Made by a program: the position numbers and the translations under genes. From the NCBI RefSeq assembly GCF_001894865.1, contig NZ_BCXA01000038.1, positions 1-64,000 of the forward strand: DNA of 64,000 nucleotides, in the 5' to 3' direction. Positions 8,974 through 16,175 of this stretch are shown in pieces. Origin of the DNA: Rhodococcus maanshanensis NBRC 100610 (GTDB lineage: Bacteria > Actinomycetota > Actinomycetes > Mycobacteriales > Mycobacteriaceae). Numbering within the stretch: position 1 is the stretch's first letter; every line of letters begins with the position of its first letter. The notes under the pieces were generated by a model that saw nothing but the letters and a program-made list of their open reading frames with translations, had not been told where the DNA came from and searched no databases.

Positions 8974-9465
8974 TCACCGCGCCAGGGCCGACTCGATCAA
9001 GCGCGGCCGGCTGATGCCAAGGAGTTCCAATGTTCTTGCGGCGGTGCCGTGCTCGAGCTCCGCGACGCCGACGACCACGTCCGCGCCGGCGATCGGCCTG
9101 CGCTCGGACTTGGCGAGCGCGGTCGCACGCCTGAAGGCGGCCTGTGCTGGTTCCGTCAGCCGCAGCGGCCCGGTCCTCGGCCGTTCCAGTGCGCCGGGCA
9201 GTGCGCCGGAGCGACCGGTTTCGCTCAAACCCGCAGCGGTGAGGGCATCTTCGTGCACGCGAGCGATCGCGTCGCGGAGAGCATCCCTCGACACCCCTTC
9301 CCGGTCGAAGACGCGCTGCGCGGATCCGTCGGGCAGGGACAGGGCCGCGAGGAGCAGATGCTCGGCTCCCGGGTTCTGATCGCCGAGACGATCGGCCTCG
9401 GCCTCGGTTTCCGCGAACAGCTGCTTCATGGTGCGCATGTCGCGTAGCGCGCGAGTGATCCTCAT
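8974..9465 (-). CDS. stand-alone Clp_N (Clp amino-terminal) domain protein
   Basis: 163 residues built from Clp_N-type repeats: FAETEAEADRLGDQNPGAEHLLLAAL is the first helix pair, and a second repeat covers roughly residues 100-160 (LTEPAQAAFRRATALA through GVAELEHGTAARTLELLG). There is no AAA+ ATPase domain. In ClpC/ClpB this domain binds adaptors and phosphoarginine-marked substrates, so a free copy may act as an adaptor, decoy or antagonist. The M. tuberculosis ClpC2 protein is a known Clp_N-only relative. It follows a small HTH gene by 3 bases and must be co-transcribed with it. Confidence 0.87.
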   Translation of the reverse strand: MRITRALRDMRTMKQLFAETEAEADRLGDQNPGAEHLLLAALSLPDGSAQRVFDREGVSRDALRDAIARVHEDALTAAGLSETGRSGALPGALERPRTGPLRLTEPAQAAFRRATALAKSERRPIAGADVVVGVAELEHGTAARTLELLGISRPRLIESALAR

Positions 9466-9468
9466 CGA

Positions 9469-9681
9469 CTACTCCTTGTCTGCTTGGCGGCCCCGTCGCC
9501 GCGCCCGTGGTGGGCCCAGTCGCTTGTGCGCCGCCTGGCCGGAAATGCCGAGCGCCAGCCCGATCTGGGCCCAGGTCCAGCCGGCGTCGAGGGCTTGTTC
9601 GACGGCCTCGATCTCGAGCTGATCCGCCCGGCGCCGAAGGGCGACCACGGACGCGAACGACTGGTCGGGACTCTCGCTCAT
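9469..9681 (-). CDS. small helix-turn-helix protein paired with Clp_N
   Basis: 70 residues. A helix-turn-helix occupies about residues 25-52 (IEAVEQALDAGWTWAQIGLALGISGQAAHKR), followed by a basic Arg/Lys tail that could contact the DNA backbone. The ATG at 9681 lies exactly where transcription should begin (-10 box TAAGTT, then 7 bases), so the mRNA is probably leaderless; upstream starts at 9687 and 9717 would lie in or before the promoter. First gene of a two-gene operon with the Clp_N protein. Two matching palindromes in its promoter suggest autorepression. Confidence 0.85.
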   Translation of the reverse strand: MSESPDQSFASVVALRRRADQLEIEAVEQALDAGWTWAQIGLALGISGQAAHKRLGPPRARRRGRQADKE

Positions 9682-9686
9682 GTCCA

Positions 9687-9727
9687 TCAACTTAAGTTGA
9701 TACGGTGAGGCTGTCAACCTTTGTTGA
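9687..9727 (-). promoter_or_regulatory. twin operators on the Clp_N/HTH promoter
   Basis: On the minus strand TTGACA (9712-9717) and TAAGTT (9689-9694) are 17 bases apart. TCAACTTAAGTTGA (9687-9700) is a perfect 14-base palindrome over the -10 box. TCAACCTTTGTTGA (9714-9727), the same half-sites TCAAC/GTTGA with a different centre, covers the -35 box. Centre-to-centre distance is 27 bases. Two repressor dimers could shut the promoter; the adjacent HTH protein is the obvious candidate. Confidence 0.85.
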
Positions 9728-9771
9728 TGGGAAGCGGTCTCGGCTACCGGTCGTTCAGTGGGCCCGGCGGC

Positions 9772-10131
9772 TCAGCGGGCCTCGACGGGTGGAGGGCTGC
9801 TCTCCTGGTCGTGCCACACGAACAGCAACCGATCCCGCTCGAGGGTCGCCCAGGCGCGGGTGGGCGTCGGGTGCGGGGACCCGCCTGCGGCCTCGCCGTC
9901 GCCGTTCCAGCGCCAGCGGTGGATCGGGCAGTCGATCGTGTCGCCCACGACGGAGCCGTGACTCAGGTCGCCGCCCATGTGCGGGCAGCGGGCGTCGAGG
10001 ACCCGGATCTCGCCGCTGCGGTCGGCGAACGCGACCAGCTTGGTGCCGAAGGCCTCGATGGCATGCGGCTTGCCGTCACGGTAGTTCTCGGCCGGTCCGA
10101 GGCAGTGCCATCCGGTCTCGACAGCGGTCAA
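9772..10131 (-). CDS. stand-alone Rieske [2Fe-2S] protein resembling the N-terminus of KshA
   Basis: 119 residues. The cluster motif is complete: CPH, 16 residues, then CPIH, giving the two Cys and two His ligands. The flanking sequence (GWHCLG, RDGKPHAIEAFGTKLV, TRAWATLERDRLLFVWHD) closely resembles the N-terminal Rieske domain of 3-ketosteroid 9-alpha-hydroxylase oxygenase KshA, but the protein stops after the FVWHD segment, so the catalytic mononuclear-iron domain is absent. It starts at TTG, with GAAGGGA 7 bases upstream. It may be a free electron carrier or a relic of a larger oxygenase. The next gene upstream encodes a truncated hemoglobin, 161 bases away. Confidence 0.86.
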   Translation of the reverse strand: MTAVETGWHCLGPAENYRDGKPHAIEAFGTKLVAFADRSGEIRVLDARCPHMGGDLSHGSVVGDTIDCPIHRWRWNGDGEAAGGSPHPTPTRAWATLERDRLLFVWHDQESSPPPVEAR

Positions 10132-10292
10132 CGCGCGTCCCTTCGTTCCTGGCGTGGGCGCGCGCAGTCCAGGGTCCGGTCGCGCGGCGCATCGACGCCC
10201 ATCCGCGCAACCGTGTCAATCCGAGGGTGGGGCGTCAATCGGTCCATCCGCTGGGCGGAACGTGCGTGGTTCGGCGGCGACTCGAGGCCTGC

Positions 10293-10748
10293 TCACCAGT
10301 CCCAGCGGGGCACTTCCTGGCAGGGATGAAGGTCGACGTCGTCGGTCGCGTGCGAGTTCTGCACCGCCACTTCGGTCCCGAAGCGGAGGTAGTCGCGCAA
10401 TGAGGTGCGGAATCGCGTGTCGGAGGGTAGTCCGGCGTCGTCGGCGGCGGTGAGGAACAGGTCGACGAACCGTTGACGCTGCTCCTCGCTGATCTGCTTG
10501 CCGCGATGGACCTCGAGGAGCGCGGGGAATCCGCCCAACTCGTCGGTGTAGGTGGTGGGCCCGCCGAACACCTCGGCGAGGAAATCCGTCAGGTGATCGA
10601 TGTGGCTGGGGCTGCCCGCACCGAACAGCGGGTGCAGGAGCGGATCGGCGAGGACCCGCGGGTACCAGGTCGCGACGAGGCGGTGCAGTCCTTCCCGGCC
10701 GCCGACATGCTCGAAAAGTGATTCGGTGGTGTTCCTGTCCGCTGTCAT
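10293..10748 (-). CDS. group II truncated hemoglobin
   Basis: 151 residues, the usual TrHb2 length with a conserved C-terminal PRWDW end. The proximal heme His is in LLEVHRGKQIS and the helix pattern FEHVGGREGLHRLVATWYPRVLADPLLHPLF is typical. Group II globins bind O2 or NO and support oxygen chemistry or nitrosative-stress defence. Two positions that I recall as Trp in relatives (the G8 Trp in RRWVDL and the EWG segment) read QRFVDL and RFG here, which could change ligand affinity. GAGGAG lies 6-7 bases before the ATG. Same strand as the Rieske gene downstream. Confidence 0.9.
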   Translation of the reverse strand: MTADRNTTESLFEHVGGREGLHRLVATWYPRVLADPLLHPLFGAGSPSHIDHLTDFLAEVFGGPTTYTDELGGFPALLEVHRGKQISEEQRQRFVDLFLTAADDAGLPSDTRFRTSLRDYLRFGTEVAVQNSHATDDVDLHPCQEVPRWDW

Positions 10749-10879
10749 GGCACTCCTCGGTTGGGAATGATTACATGATTACAGAATTACTTCCGGTCTG
10801 CGGAGGATCGAGGTGCCGCTCCGTCACCAGCGGTCGGCGACCCCGGGTGCTGTACGGCACCCGGGGTCGCCCTGATGGG

Positions 10880-11827
10880 CTAGCCGACCAGCTTGGCCTT
10901 GAGGGCCGCGATGGTCGCCGGGCTCAGCCCGAGGCCTTCGGTGAGGTAGTTGCTGACACTGCCGTAGTCGGCGGTGATCTGCGCGAGGCCGGCCTCGAGG
11001 AAGCTCTGGTCGACACCGAGGACCGGCGTCAGGTTGGCGGCGGCCTGCGCGCCCATGGCCGCGGTGATCTGCGCCAGGGTCTTCTGGTTGGTCTCCGCGA
11101 GATAGGTGTTGCTCAGCAGGTAGTCGTCCATGACGGTGGCGGCGGGGACGCCGGCGATCGACTGCAGCAGCATGGAGGTCCAGCCGGTGCGGTCCTTGCC
11201 CGAGGTGCAGTGGAAGAGCTGCGCGCCGTCACCGGTGGCGATGTCCGTCAGCACCTGTGCGAAGCCGGCCCGACGGGCGGGGTCGGTGACGAAGCTGCGG
11301 TTGGTGTCGATCATGAACTGGCGGCCCTGTTCGGGCGACTGGATGGTCTGGGCGAGCTGGACCAGGTCCGCGAACTCGATCGGGATGCTCTTGTATGCGA
11401 CGCCGTCCGGCAGCTTGTCCTGGCCGCCGACCAGCGGATTGGCGATCTCGGCCGCGCCACGCAGGTCGTAGACGTCGGCCAGTCCGAGGGTGGTGAGGGT
11501 CGCCTTGTCGGCGTCGCTGGTCTTGGTGAGCGCGTTGGAGCGGTAGATGACGCCGCGCTTGAGGTGCTTTCCGTCGGAGGTGGCGTAACCGGCGCCGTCG
11601 TTGCCCGCCACATCGCGGAAGTTGGCCACGGACGACAGCTTCGGCGTCGGTGCGAGGACCGGATTGCTCGAGCCCGGGTCGAGCAATCCGCCGAGCGAGC
11701 CGGTGTCGATCGAGCTGAGGTCGAAGGCGCCCGCGGTGGCGGGCGCGGTTAACAACAGGCCGCCTGCGAGCAGAAAGGCGGCGGCCCTCGCGGTACGGGT
11801 GGACAGCGTTCGGGAGCGTGTGGACAT
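10880..11827 (-). CDS. secreted tyrosine phosphatase-like protein (Y_phosphatase3 family)
   Basis: 315 residues. A Sec signal peptide runs to about residue 34 (ending TAGA). The phosphatase P-loop HCTSGKDRTGW (Cys about 207, Arg about 213) fits CX5R and the DKTG/DRTG type of MptpB and related dual phosphatases. Upstream, NFRDVAG and GVIYRSNAL are the conserved blocks of this family. The C-terminal 90 residues are helical (DYLLSNTYLAET), as in MptpB. Export plus this fold suggests a cell-envelope or secreted phosphatase acting on phosphoproteins or phosphoinositides; substrate unknown. Monocistronic, 87 bases upstream of the DUF7065-like gene's stop. Confidence 0.9.
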   Translation of the reverse strand: MSTRSRTLSTRTARAAAFLLAGGLLLTAPATAGAFDLSSIDTGSLGGLLDPGSSNPVLAPTPKLSSVANFRDVAGNDGAGYATSDGKHLKRGVIYRSNALTKTSDADKATLTTLGLADVYDLRGAAEIANPLVGGQDKLPDGVAYKSIPIEFADLVQLAQTIQSPEQGRQFMIDTNRSFVTDPARRAGFAQVLTDIATGDGAQLFHCTSGKDRTGWTSMLLQSIAGVPAATVMDDYLLSNTYLAETNQKTLAQITAAMGAQAAANLTPVLGVDQSFLEAGLAQITADYGSVSNYLTEGLGLSPATIAALKAKLVG

Positions 11828-11914
11828 GTGATGGAGCCTCTCTCTGTCTGCGTGGAACGGACCGACCGAAGGGATTGACGGACGGTGGTCGAGCCCGGCG
11901 AGGGCCGGGGCCGG

Positions 11915-13078
11915 TCAGGGGGCGACGTCACCGACCCCGGTGAAGCCGTAGCGCTGGTGGGGGCCGATGACCGCCACCTCGAAGAGGCCTGCGCCGGTGT
12001 GGGAGTCGCCGTCCTCGTTGACGGTGAACCGGGCGAGGTTGTCGACCGGGCACAGCATCTTCTTCCACGGCTCGATCGCCGAGACCTTCTCCCGCAGTCC
12101 CTGGACCACCAGCTCGCCCTGCCACATCCCGTGGCGCCAGTCCTGCTCGAGGCCGTAGCCGGTGCCGACGCCGAGATAGTGCGGCAGCACCGGTTCGCAG
12201 GTGACCGAGAGGATCCGGTCGGGCTCGCCCGGTGCGCCGGGGCGTCGGAAGTGCAGGGTTCCGGTGGCGACCTCCCTGGTGCCGGGAACGAAGGTCAGCT
12301 CGTGGTCGGGCCGGCCCAGCCACTCCGGCTCCCTGGTGCGGTCCGACCAGACCCGGGTCGCGTCCTCGACGATGCGACGACCCTGCTGGTCCTCCTGGAT
12401 GACCGTGACGATGGTGAAGTCGCCGAACTGCATGATCGAGTAGATCCAGAAGAAGTTCTGGCTCGCGGCGAGCGCCGGATCCGCCTTGCGCCCAGGCGGT
12501 TCCGCCTCACCGACCGGGCGGACACCCCACGAGCGGTCGCGGTTGCCTCGCCAGGTGTCCGCGGTGACGGGCAGTACCTCGCCGTCGACGGTGAGGGATC
12601 CGGACCACGAGCCTGTCTGCACGAACCGCTGGGTGTCGAACGTGACCCGCTCGAGCTGGCGGTGGAAGTGCCTGGCCTCGAGGTTGGCGGGCCCGTCGGA
12701 CTCGAAGACGAGATCGAAGCCGAGGTCGGGTGCCTCGGTGCTCGGGTCCAGCACCACCCGCAGGCGGTGCAGGCCCTCGAGGATCTCGATCCGCAGCGGT
12801 CCGACGGACAGGTCCATCCGGTCCTCGCCCAGTGCGCGGGACGCCCGGAAGACGATGTGGTCGTCCCCGCGTCGCAGCACCGCAAAGCCGTCGCACACAC
12901 CGAGATTGGGGTACTGACCGAGTCCGATGATGAGGAACAGCGGGTCGGTGTCGCCGTCGAGGCCGGGATGGCAGTTGAAGTAGTAGCGGTCGTAGAAGTT
13001 GCGGTCGGAGGTGCCGACGTGCCGGATGGTCTCGGCGATCTGGTGCACCGGGTAGTCGTCGAGCGGGGACAGCGTCAT
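11915..13078 (-). CDS. DUF7064/DUF7065-like (AttH/CrtC-like) protein
   Basis: 387 residues, no signal peptide. The fold looks like the double lipocalin-type barrel of AttH/CrtC-like proteins: beta-rich halves and the signature WRGNRDRSWGVRP at about residues 176-188. Its start overlaps the stop of the upstream phosphotransferase gene (ATGA), so the two are translationally coupled. Relatives occur beside acyl-CoA metabolism genes in Nocardia and Mycobacterium, and a role in binding or converting a lipid or terpenoid is inferred. The family assignment is from memory of sequence features only. Confidence 0.72.
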   Translation of the reverse strand: MTLSPLDDYPVHQIAETIRHVGTSDRNFYDRYYFNCHPGLDGDTDPLFLIIGLGQYPNLGVCDGFAVLRRGDDHIVFRASRALGEDRMDLSVGPLRIEILEGLHRLRVVLDPSTEAPDLGFDLVFESDGPANLEARHFHRQLERVTFDTQRFVQTGSWSGSLTVDGEVLPVTADTWRGNRDRSWGVRPVGEAEPPGRKADPALAASQNFFWIYSIMQFGDFTIVTVIQEDQQGRRIVEDATRVWSDRTREPEWLGRPDHELTFVPGTREVATGTLHFRRPGAPGEPDRILSVTCEPVLPHYLGVGTGYGLEQDWRHGMWQGELVVQGLREKVSAIEPWKKMLCPVDNLARFTVNEDGDSHTGAGLFEVAVIGPHQRYGFTGVGDVAP

Positions 13079-14256
13079 CGGGCGGATCCCGTCGCCACCG
13101 ACGACCAGTAGGTGCCGTCGAGCATGGCCTCGAGCGTCGCGCGGTGCAGGATCATCTCGTCCGGGTTCGCAGGCAGCTCGGCCTGGCCGAACGCGACGGC
13201 GCGGCACTGCACGCGGAACATGATCACGGCGTGCCGCAGCGCGGCGTAGAGGGTGTAGAAGTCCAGGTCCGCCGCTCGGTGTCCGGTCAGCTCCATGTAG
13301 GTCGCGGTCACGTCCTCGCGACGCAGGAAGTCGGGCATGCCGGGCAGGCCGGCCATACCTGCGAGGTCCTCGAAGAACCTGTGCAGGAAGATCATCCAGC
13401 TGAGGTCGAGTTCGCGCGGCCCGATCGTGGCCATCTCCCAGTCGAGCACCGCCGTCGGCTCGAAGTCTCGGAACATCATGTTGCCGATCCGAGCATCGCC
13501 CCAGCAGAGCACCGCGGGCCCTGCCTCGGTGGGCAGGTTCGACTCGACCCAGTCGAGTCCCCGCTCGATCAGCGGGGACCGGGGACCGTCGGCGGTGGCC
13601 CACTCGTAGTACCGTCGCTGCGCCGCCACGTGCGCGCGCAGTGTTGCCGCACCGGTCAGTTCGGTGCCCTCGGCGACCAGGTTCGGGCAGGCCTGCTGCG
13701 GATGAGCCATGGCGTGCAGCTCGGCCAGAACCCCGACGGAGGCCCGTTGGAGCCGGGACCGATCCTCGGCGGAGGCCTCGGAGAGCCAGGACCCGAACGT
13801 GTAGGGCATGACGTCCGGCGGGACGTCCCCGTCGAGCCGTTCCATGACGAAGAACTCGCCGCCGAGTGCCTCCGGGCGGGACTCCGACCAGTAGACCCGG
13901 GGGATCGGCACGGAGGTGTGGGCGGCGACCGCCTGCATCACCTCGTACTGCTGGTTCAGGTCGTAGGACGGGAAGAGCGGCGCCGCGCTGGCGGGCGGCG
14001 CGATCCTGGCGACCAGGCGGTACTCGGATCGGGCGCCGTCCTCGGTCCAGGTCGCATCGAACAGCACGGTCTCGTTGGACATTCCGTTCGCCGACGGGAC
14101 CTCGATTGAGGTCACCTCGGGGTTCGCGCCGAGGCCGAGCACGGTCCCGAGCCAGCGCTCGAGGCTCGCCCGCATCACGGCGGGGTCGTTGCGGGATTCG
14201 CCGGGCCGGGCGAGTTCGGCGTAGTCGGGATCTACGTCGGCAGTTTCAGAGGTCAT
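13075..14256 (-). CDS. APH-family phosphotransferase (acyl-CoA-associated type)
   Basis: 393 residues. The kinase core is clear: the catalytic loop CWGDARIGNMMF (Asp about 254, Asn about 259) and the metal-binding VLDWEMATIGP (Asp about 272). The N-lobe ERLDGDVPPDVMPY segment is typical of the ACAD10/11-like kinases rather than of aminoglycoside-resistance enzymes, so phosphorylation of a hydroxylated acyl-CoA or alcohol is the likelier reaction. ATG 14256 has GAGGAG at ideal spacing; two in-frame GTG codons precede it. First gene of the two-gene operon, divergent from a TetR gene. Confidence 0.83.
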   Translation of the reverse strand: MTSETADVDPDYAELARPGESRNDPAVMRASLERWLGTVLGLGANPEVTSIEVPSANGMSNETVLFDATWTEDGARSEYRLVARIAPPASAAPLFPSYDLNQQYEVMQAVAAHTSVPIPRVYWSESRPEALGGEFFVMERLDGDVPPDVMPYTFGSWLSEASAEDRSRLQRASVGVLAELHAMAHPQQACPNLVAEGTELTGAATLRAHVAAQRRYYEWATADGPRSPLIERGLDWVESNLPTEAGPAVLCWGDARIGNMMFRDFEPTAVLDWEMATIGPRELDLSWMIFLHRFFEDLAGMAGLPGMPDFLRREDVTATYMELTGHRAADLDFYTLYAALRHAVIMFRVQCRAVAFGQAELPANPDEMILHRATLEAMLDGTYWSSVATGSAR

Positions 14257-14300
14257 CACCACTCCTCGTGGTTCGGGTGGCGCCGATGCGCACGTGGCGA

Positions 14301-14325
14301 TAGTCGATACACGTTGTATCGACTA
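14301..14325. promoter_or_regulatory. 25-bp perfect palindrome, TetR operator
   Basis: TAGTCGATACA, three bases (CGT), then TGTATCGACTA: two perfect 11-base arms. It lies midway between the phosphotransferase gene (start 14256, minus) and the TetR gene (start 14381, plus), so the TetR protein probably controls both directions. Confidence 0.9.
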
Positions 14326-14380
14326 AAGTCGTGACAGAATGTAACGGCCATCACACGAGGACGCAAGGGGTTTGTCAGAA

Positions 14381-15004
14381 ATGCCGAAGGAAACCGAGGC
14401 CAAGCACCGTCTCGGACCGCAACGAAACCCGGCGATCGACGCGGCGGTGCTGGAGGCCACCCGACAGCTGCTGGCGGACAAGGGGTACGCAGGGACCTCC
14501 ATCGACGCCATCGCCACCCGCGCGGGCGTCGGGCGCCCGGCGATCTACCGGCGCTGGCCGTCGAAGGCCCACATCGTCAACGAGGCGATCTATCCGGTGC
14601 TCGACGCGGAGCAGGCCGCCGATCTCGGCGCCGGTCTCGGCGCCGAGGGCCCGATCGCGGACCAGGTTCGCGCGCTGGTCCATGGTGCGGTCGCCCTCTT
14701 CGCCGCACCTGCCACCCGGGCGGCCGCCCCCGGGCTGATGAGCGAGGTCCGGACAAACGCGGAGCTACGCGAGGTCCTGGTGGTGCGGATGCTCGCCGGA
14801 GTCCGGGTCGAGCTCAAGCGTCGCCTCGAGGCGGCGAAGGAACGGGGCGAGATCCGCGCGGGGGTCGATGCCGACACCCTCCTCGACATCATGGCCGGTG
14901 CGGCCATCTTCGCGATGTCCGTCCGCGATGTCGAGGACCCGGGGCCGTTCGCCGACTCGTTGGCGGACATCGTCCTGCACGGCATCATTCCCCCCGGGCA
15001 GTAG
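14381..15004 (+). CDS. TetR family regulator
   Basis: 207 residues. The N-terminal HTH (LADKGYAGTSIDAIATRAGVGRPAIYRRWPSKAHIV) is standard, and the C-terminal ligand domain resembles the TetR_C group with a SEVRTNAELR helix. The ATG at 14381 is about 10 bases after AAGGGG; a TTG at 14372 is possible but too close to that site. It is divergent from the phosphotransferase/DUF7065-like operon across a perfect 25-bp palindrome, so it most likely represses that operon and itself. Confidence 0.92.
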   Translation: MPKETEAKHRLGPQRNPAIDAAVLEATRQLLADKGYAGTSIDAIATRAGVGRPAIYRRWPSKAHIVNEAIYPVLDAEQAADLGAGLGAEGPIADQVRALVHGAVALFAAPATRAAAPGLMSEVRTNAELREVLVVRMLAGVRVELKRRLEAAKERGEIRAGVDADTLLDIMAGAAIFAMSVRDVEDPGPFADSLADIVLHGIIPPGQ

Positions 15005-15305
15005 GCGCGACAGGGTCGGGCCCTGTCCGGAATTCCGGTTTTCCTGCGTGCGCGCACCGGCCGATCGATATCCTCGAGACGAGTCCGTATGCGGTCGAGT
15101 GATCGCCGGGACCTGCGAACGCAGTCAGCGTCCGGGGCGGCCCGCTGGACGGAAATTCGGATACACCCGTCGGGAGGGTGACGAATGGATCTGTCGGAGA
15201 ACCTCGGCGCCGAGGTGGGTCCGAAAGCCAACAGTGTTGTGAAACATCGACTCTCGTGATGCCCTGAGGTGCGCGAGCGCCGGAACCTTCGCCGAAGGAG
15301 GCACG
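15005..15305. other. 301-base intergenic region
   Basis: A short hairpin (GACAGGG, 5-base loop, CCCTGTC; 15009-15027) sits just after the TetR stop and may be its terminator. The rest has no convincing reading frame. It must contain the promoter of the secreted hydrolase, which I could not place, and ends in a strong AAGGAGG site before the ATG at 15306. Confidence 0.55.
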
Positions 15306-16115
15306 ATGAGATTCACCCGATTCGCCCGAGCCGTTCTGCTGGTGCTGACCATGCTCGCGACCGCATTCGCGGCGTCCGTGGTGCCGGCCTCCGCCGCGCC
15401 ACGACCGACGATCGTGCTGGTGCACGGCGCGTTCGCCGACACCACCAGCTGGGACGGCGTCGCGGCCGACCTCCGTGGGCGTGGCTACACCGTCGTCGTG
15501 CCCGACAATCCGTTGCGCGGACCCGGCTACGACTCCGCCGCGATCGAGAAGACGCTCGCCGGGATCTCCGGCCCGATCGTCCTCGTCGGACACTCCTACG
15601 GCGGCGCCGTCATCACCAACGCCAACAACCCGAACGTGAAGGCCCTCGTCTATGTCGCGGCCTTTGCGCCGGCCCAGGGCGAGCCGGTGATGCTGGCCCT
15701 CGATCCGATCCGGTTCCCGGGCAGCCAGCTGCTCCCGCCTGCGCTACAGGTGAAGGTGGTCGACGACGCCCAGGCCATCGGTGGGAAGAACCTCGACGGC
15801 TATATCGCCGACGATGCCTTCCATCGCGTCTTCGCGCCCGACGTCAGTGACGCGACGGCCGCGACCATGCTGGCGCACCAGCGCTCGATCGCGTTGTGGG
15901 CCAACATCGAACCGTCCGGCCCCACCTCCTGGTCGGCCACGCCGAGCTGGTACCTGGTCTCCGCGGGAGACACGGTCATCCCGCCCGCCGCGCAGCGATT
16001 CATGGCCAACCGGATCGGTGCCCACACCAGCGAGGTCCAGGCCTCGCACGTCGCGTTGGTCTCCCAACCGCGGGTCGTGGCCGACGCGATCGTCGCCGCC
16101 GCCGACGCCACCTAG
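15306..16115 (+). CDS. secreted alpha/beta hydrolase
   Basis: 269 residues with a Sec signal peptide (MRFTRFARAV, hydrophobic core, cleavage after about ASA near residue 31). The mature protein starts with the hydrolase entry strand RPTIVLVHGAFADTTSW. The nucleophile elbow is GHSYGG (Ser about 97), the acid is in SAGDTVIPP and the terminal His is in ASHVALVSQP. Length and pattern match the methylesterase/salicylate-esterase-like group common in actinomycetes. The ATG follows AAGGAGG by 5-6 bases. Single gene, closed by a strong hairpin shared with rsgA. Confidence 0.9.
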   Translation: MRFTRFARAVLLVLTMLATAFAASVVPASAAPRPTIVLVHGAFADTTSWDGVAADLRGRGYTVVVPDNPLRGPGYDSAAIEKTLAGISGPIVLVGHSYGGAVITNANNPNVKALVYVAAFAPAQGEPVMLALDPIRFPGSQLLPPALQVKVVDDAQAIGGKNLDGYIADDAFHRVFAPDVSDATAATMLAHQRSIALWANIEPSGPTSWSATPSWYLVSAGDTVIPPAAQRFMANRIGAHTSEVQASHVALVSQPRVVADAIVAAADAT

Positions 16116-16124
16116 GCAGGCACG

Positions 16125-16160
16125 GGCCGTCGAGCAGGTGCCCGCACCTGCTCGACGGCC
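16125..16160. terminator. bidirectional hairpin terminator
   Basis: A perfect 16-base stem (GGCCGTCGAGCAGGTG and its complement) with a 4-base loop CCCG lies between the convergent hydrolase and rsgA genes. No T-run follows, as is usual for actinobacterial hairpin terminators. Confidence 0.85.
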
Positions 16161-16175
16161 GAGTGCCGCGCCGAC

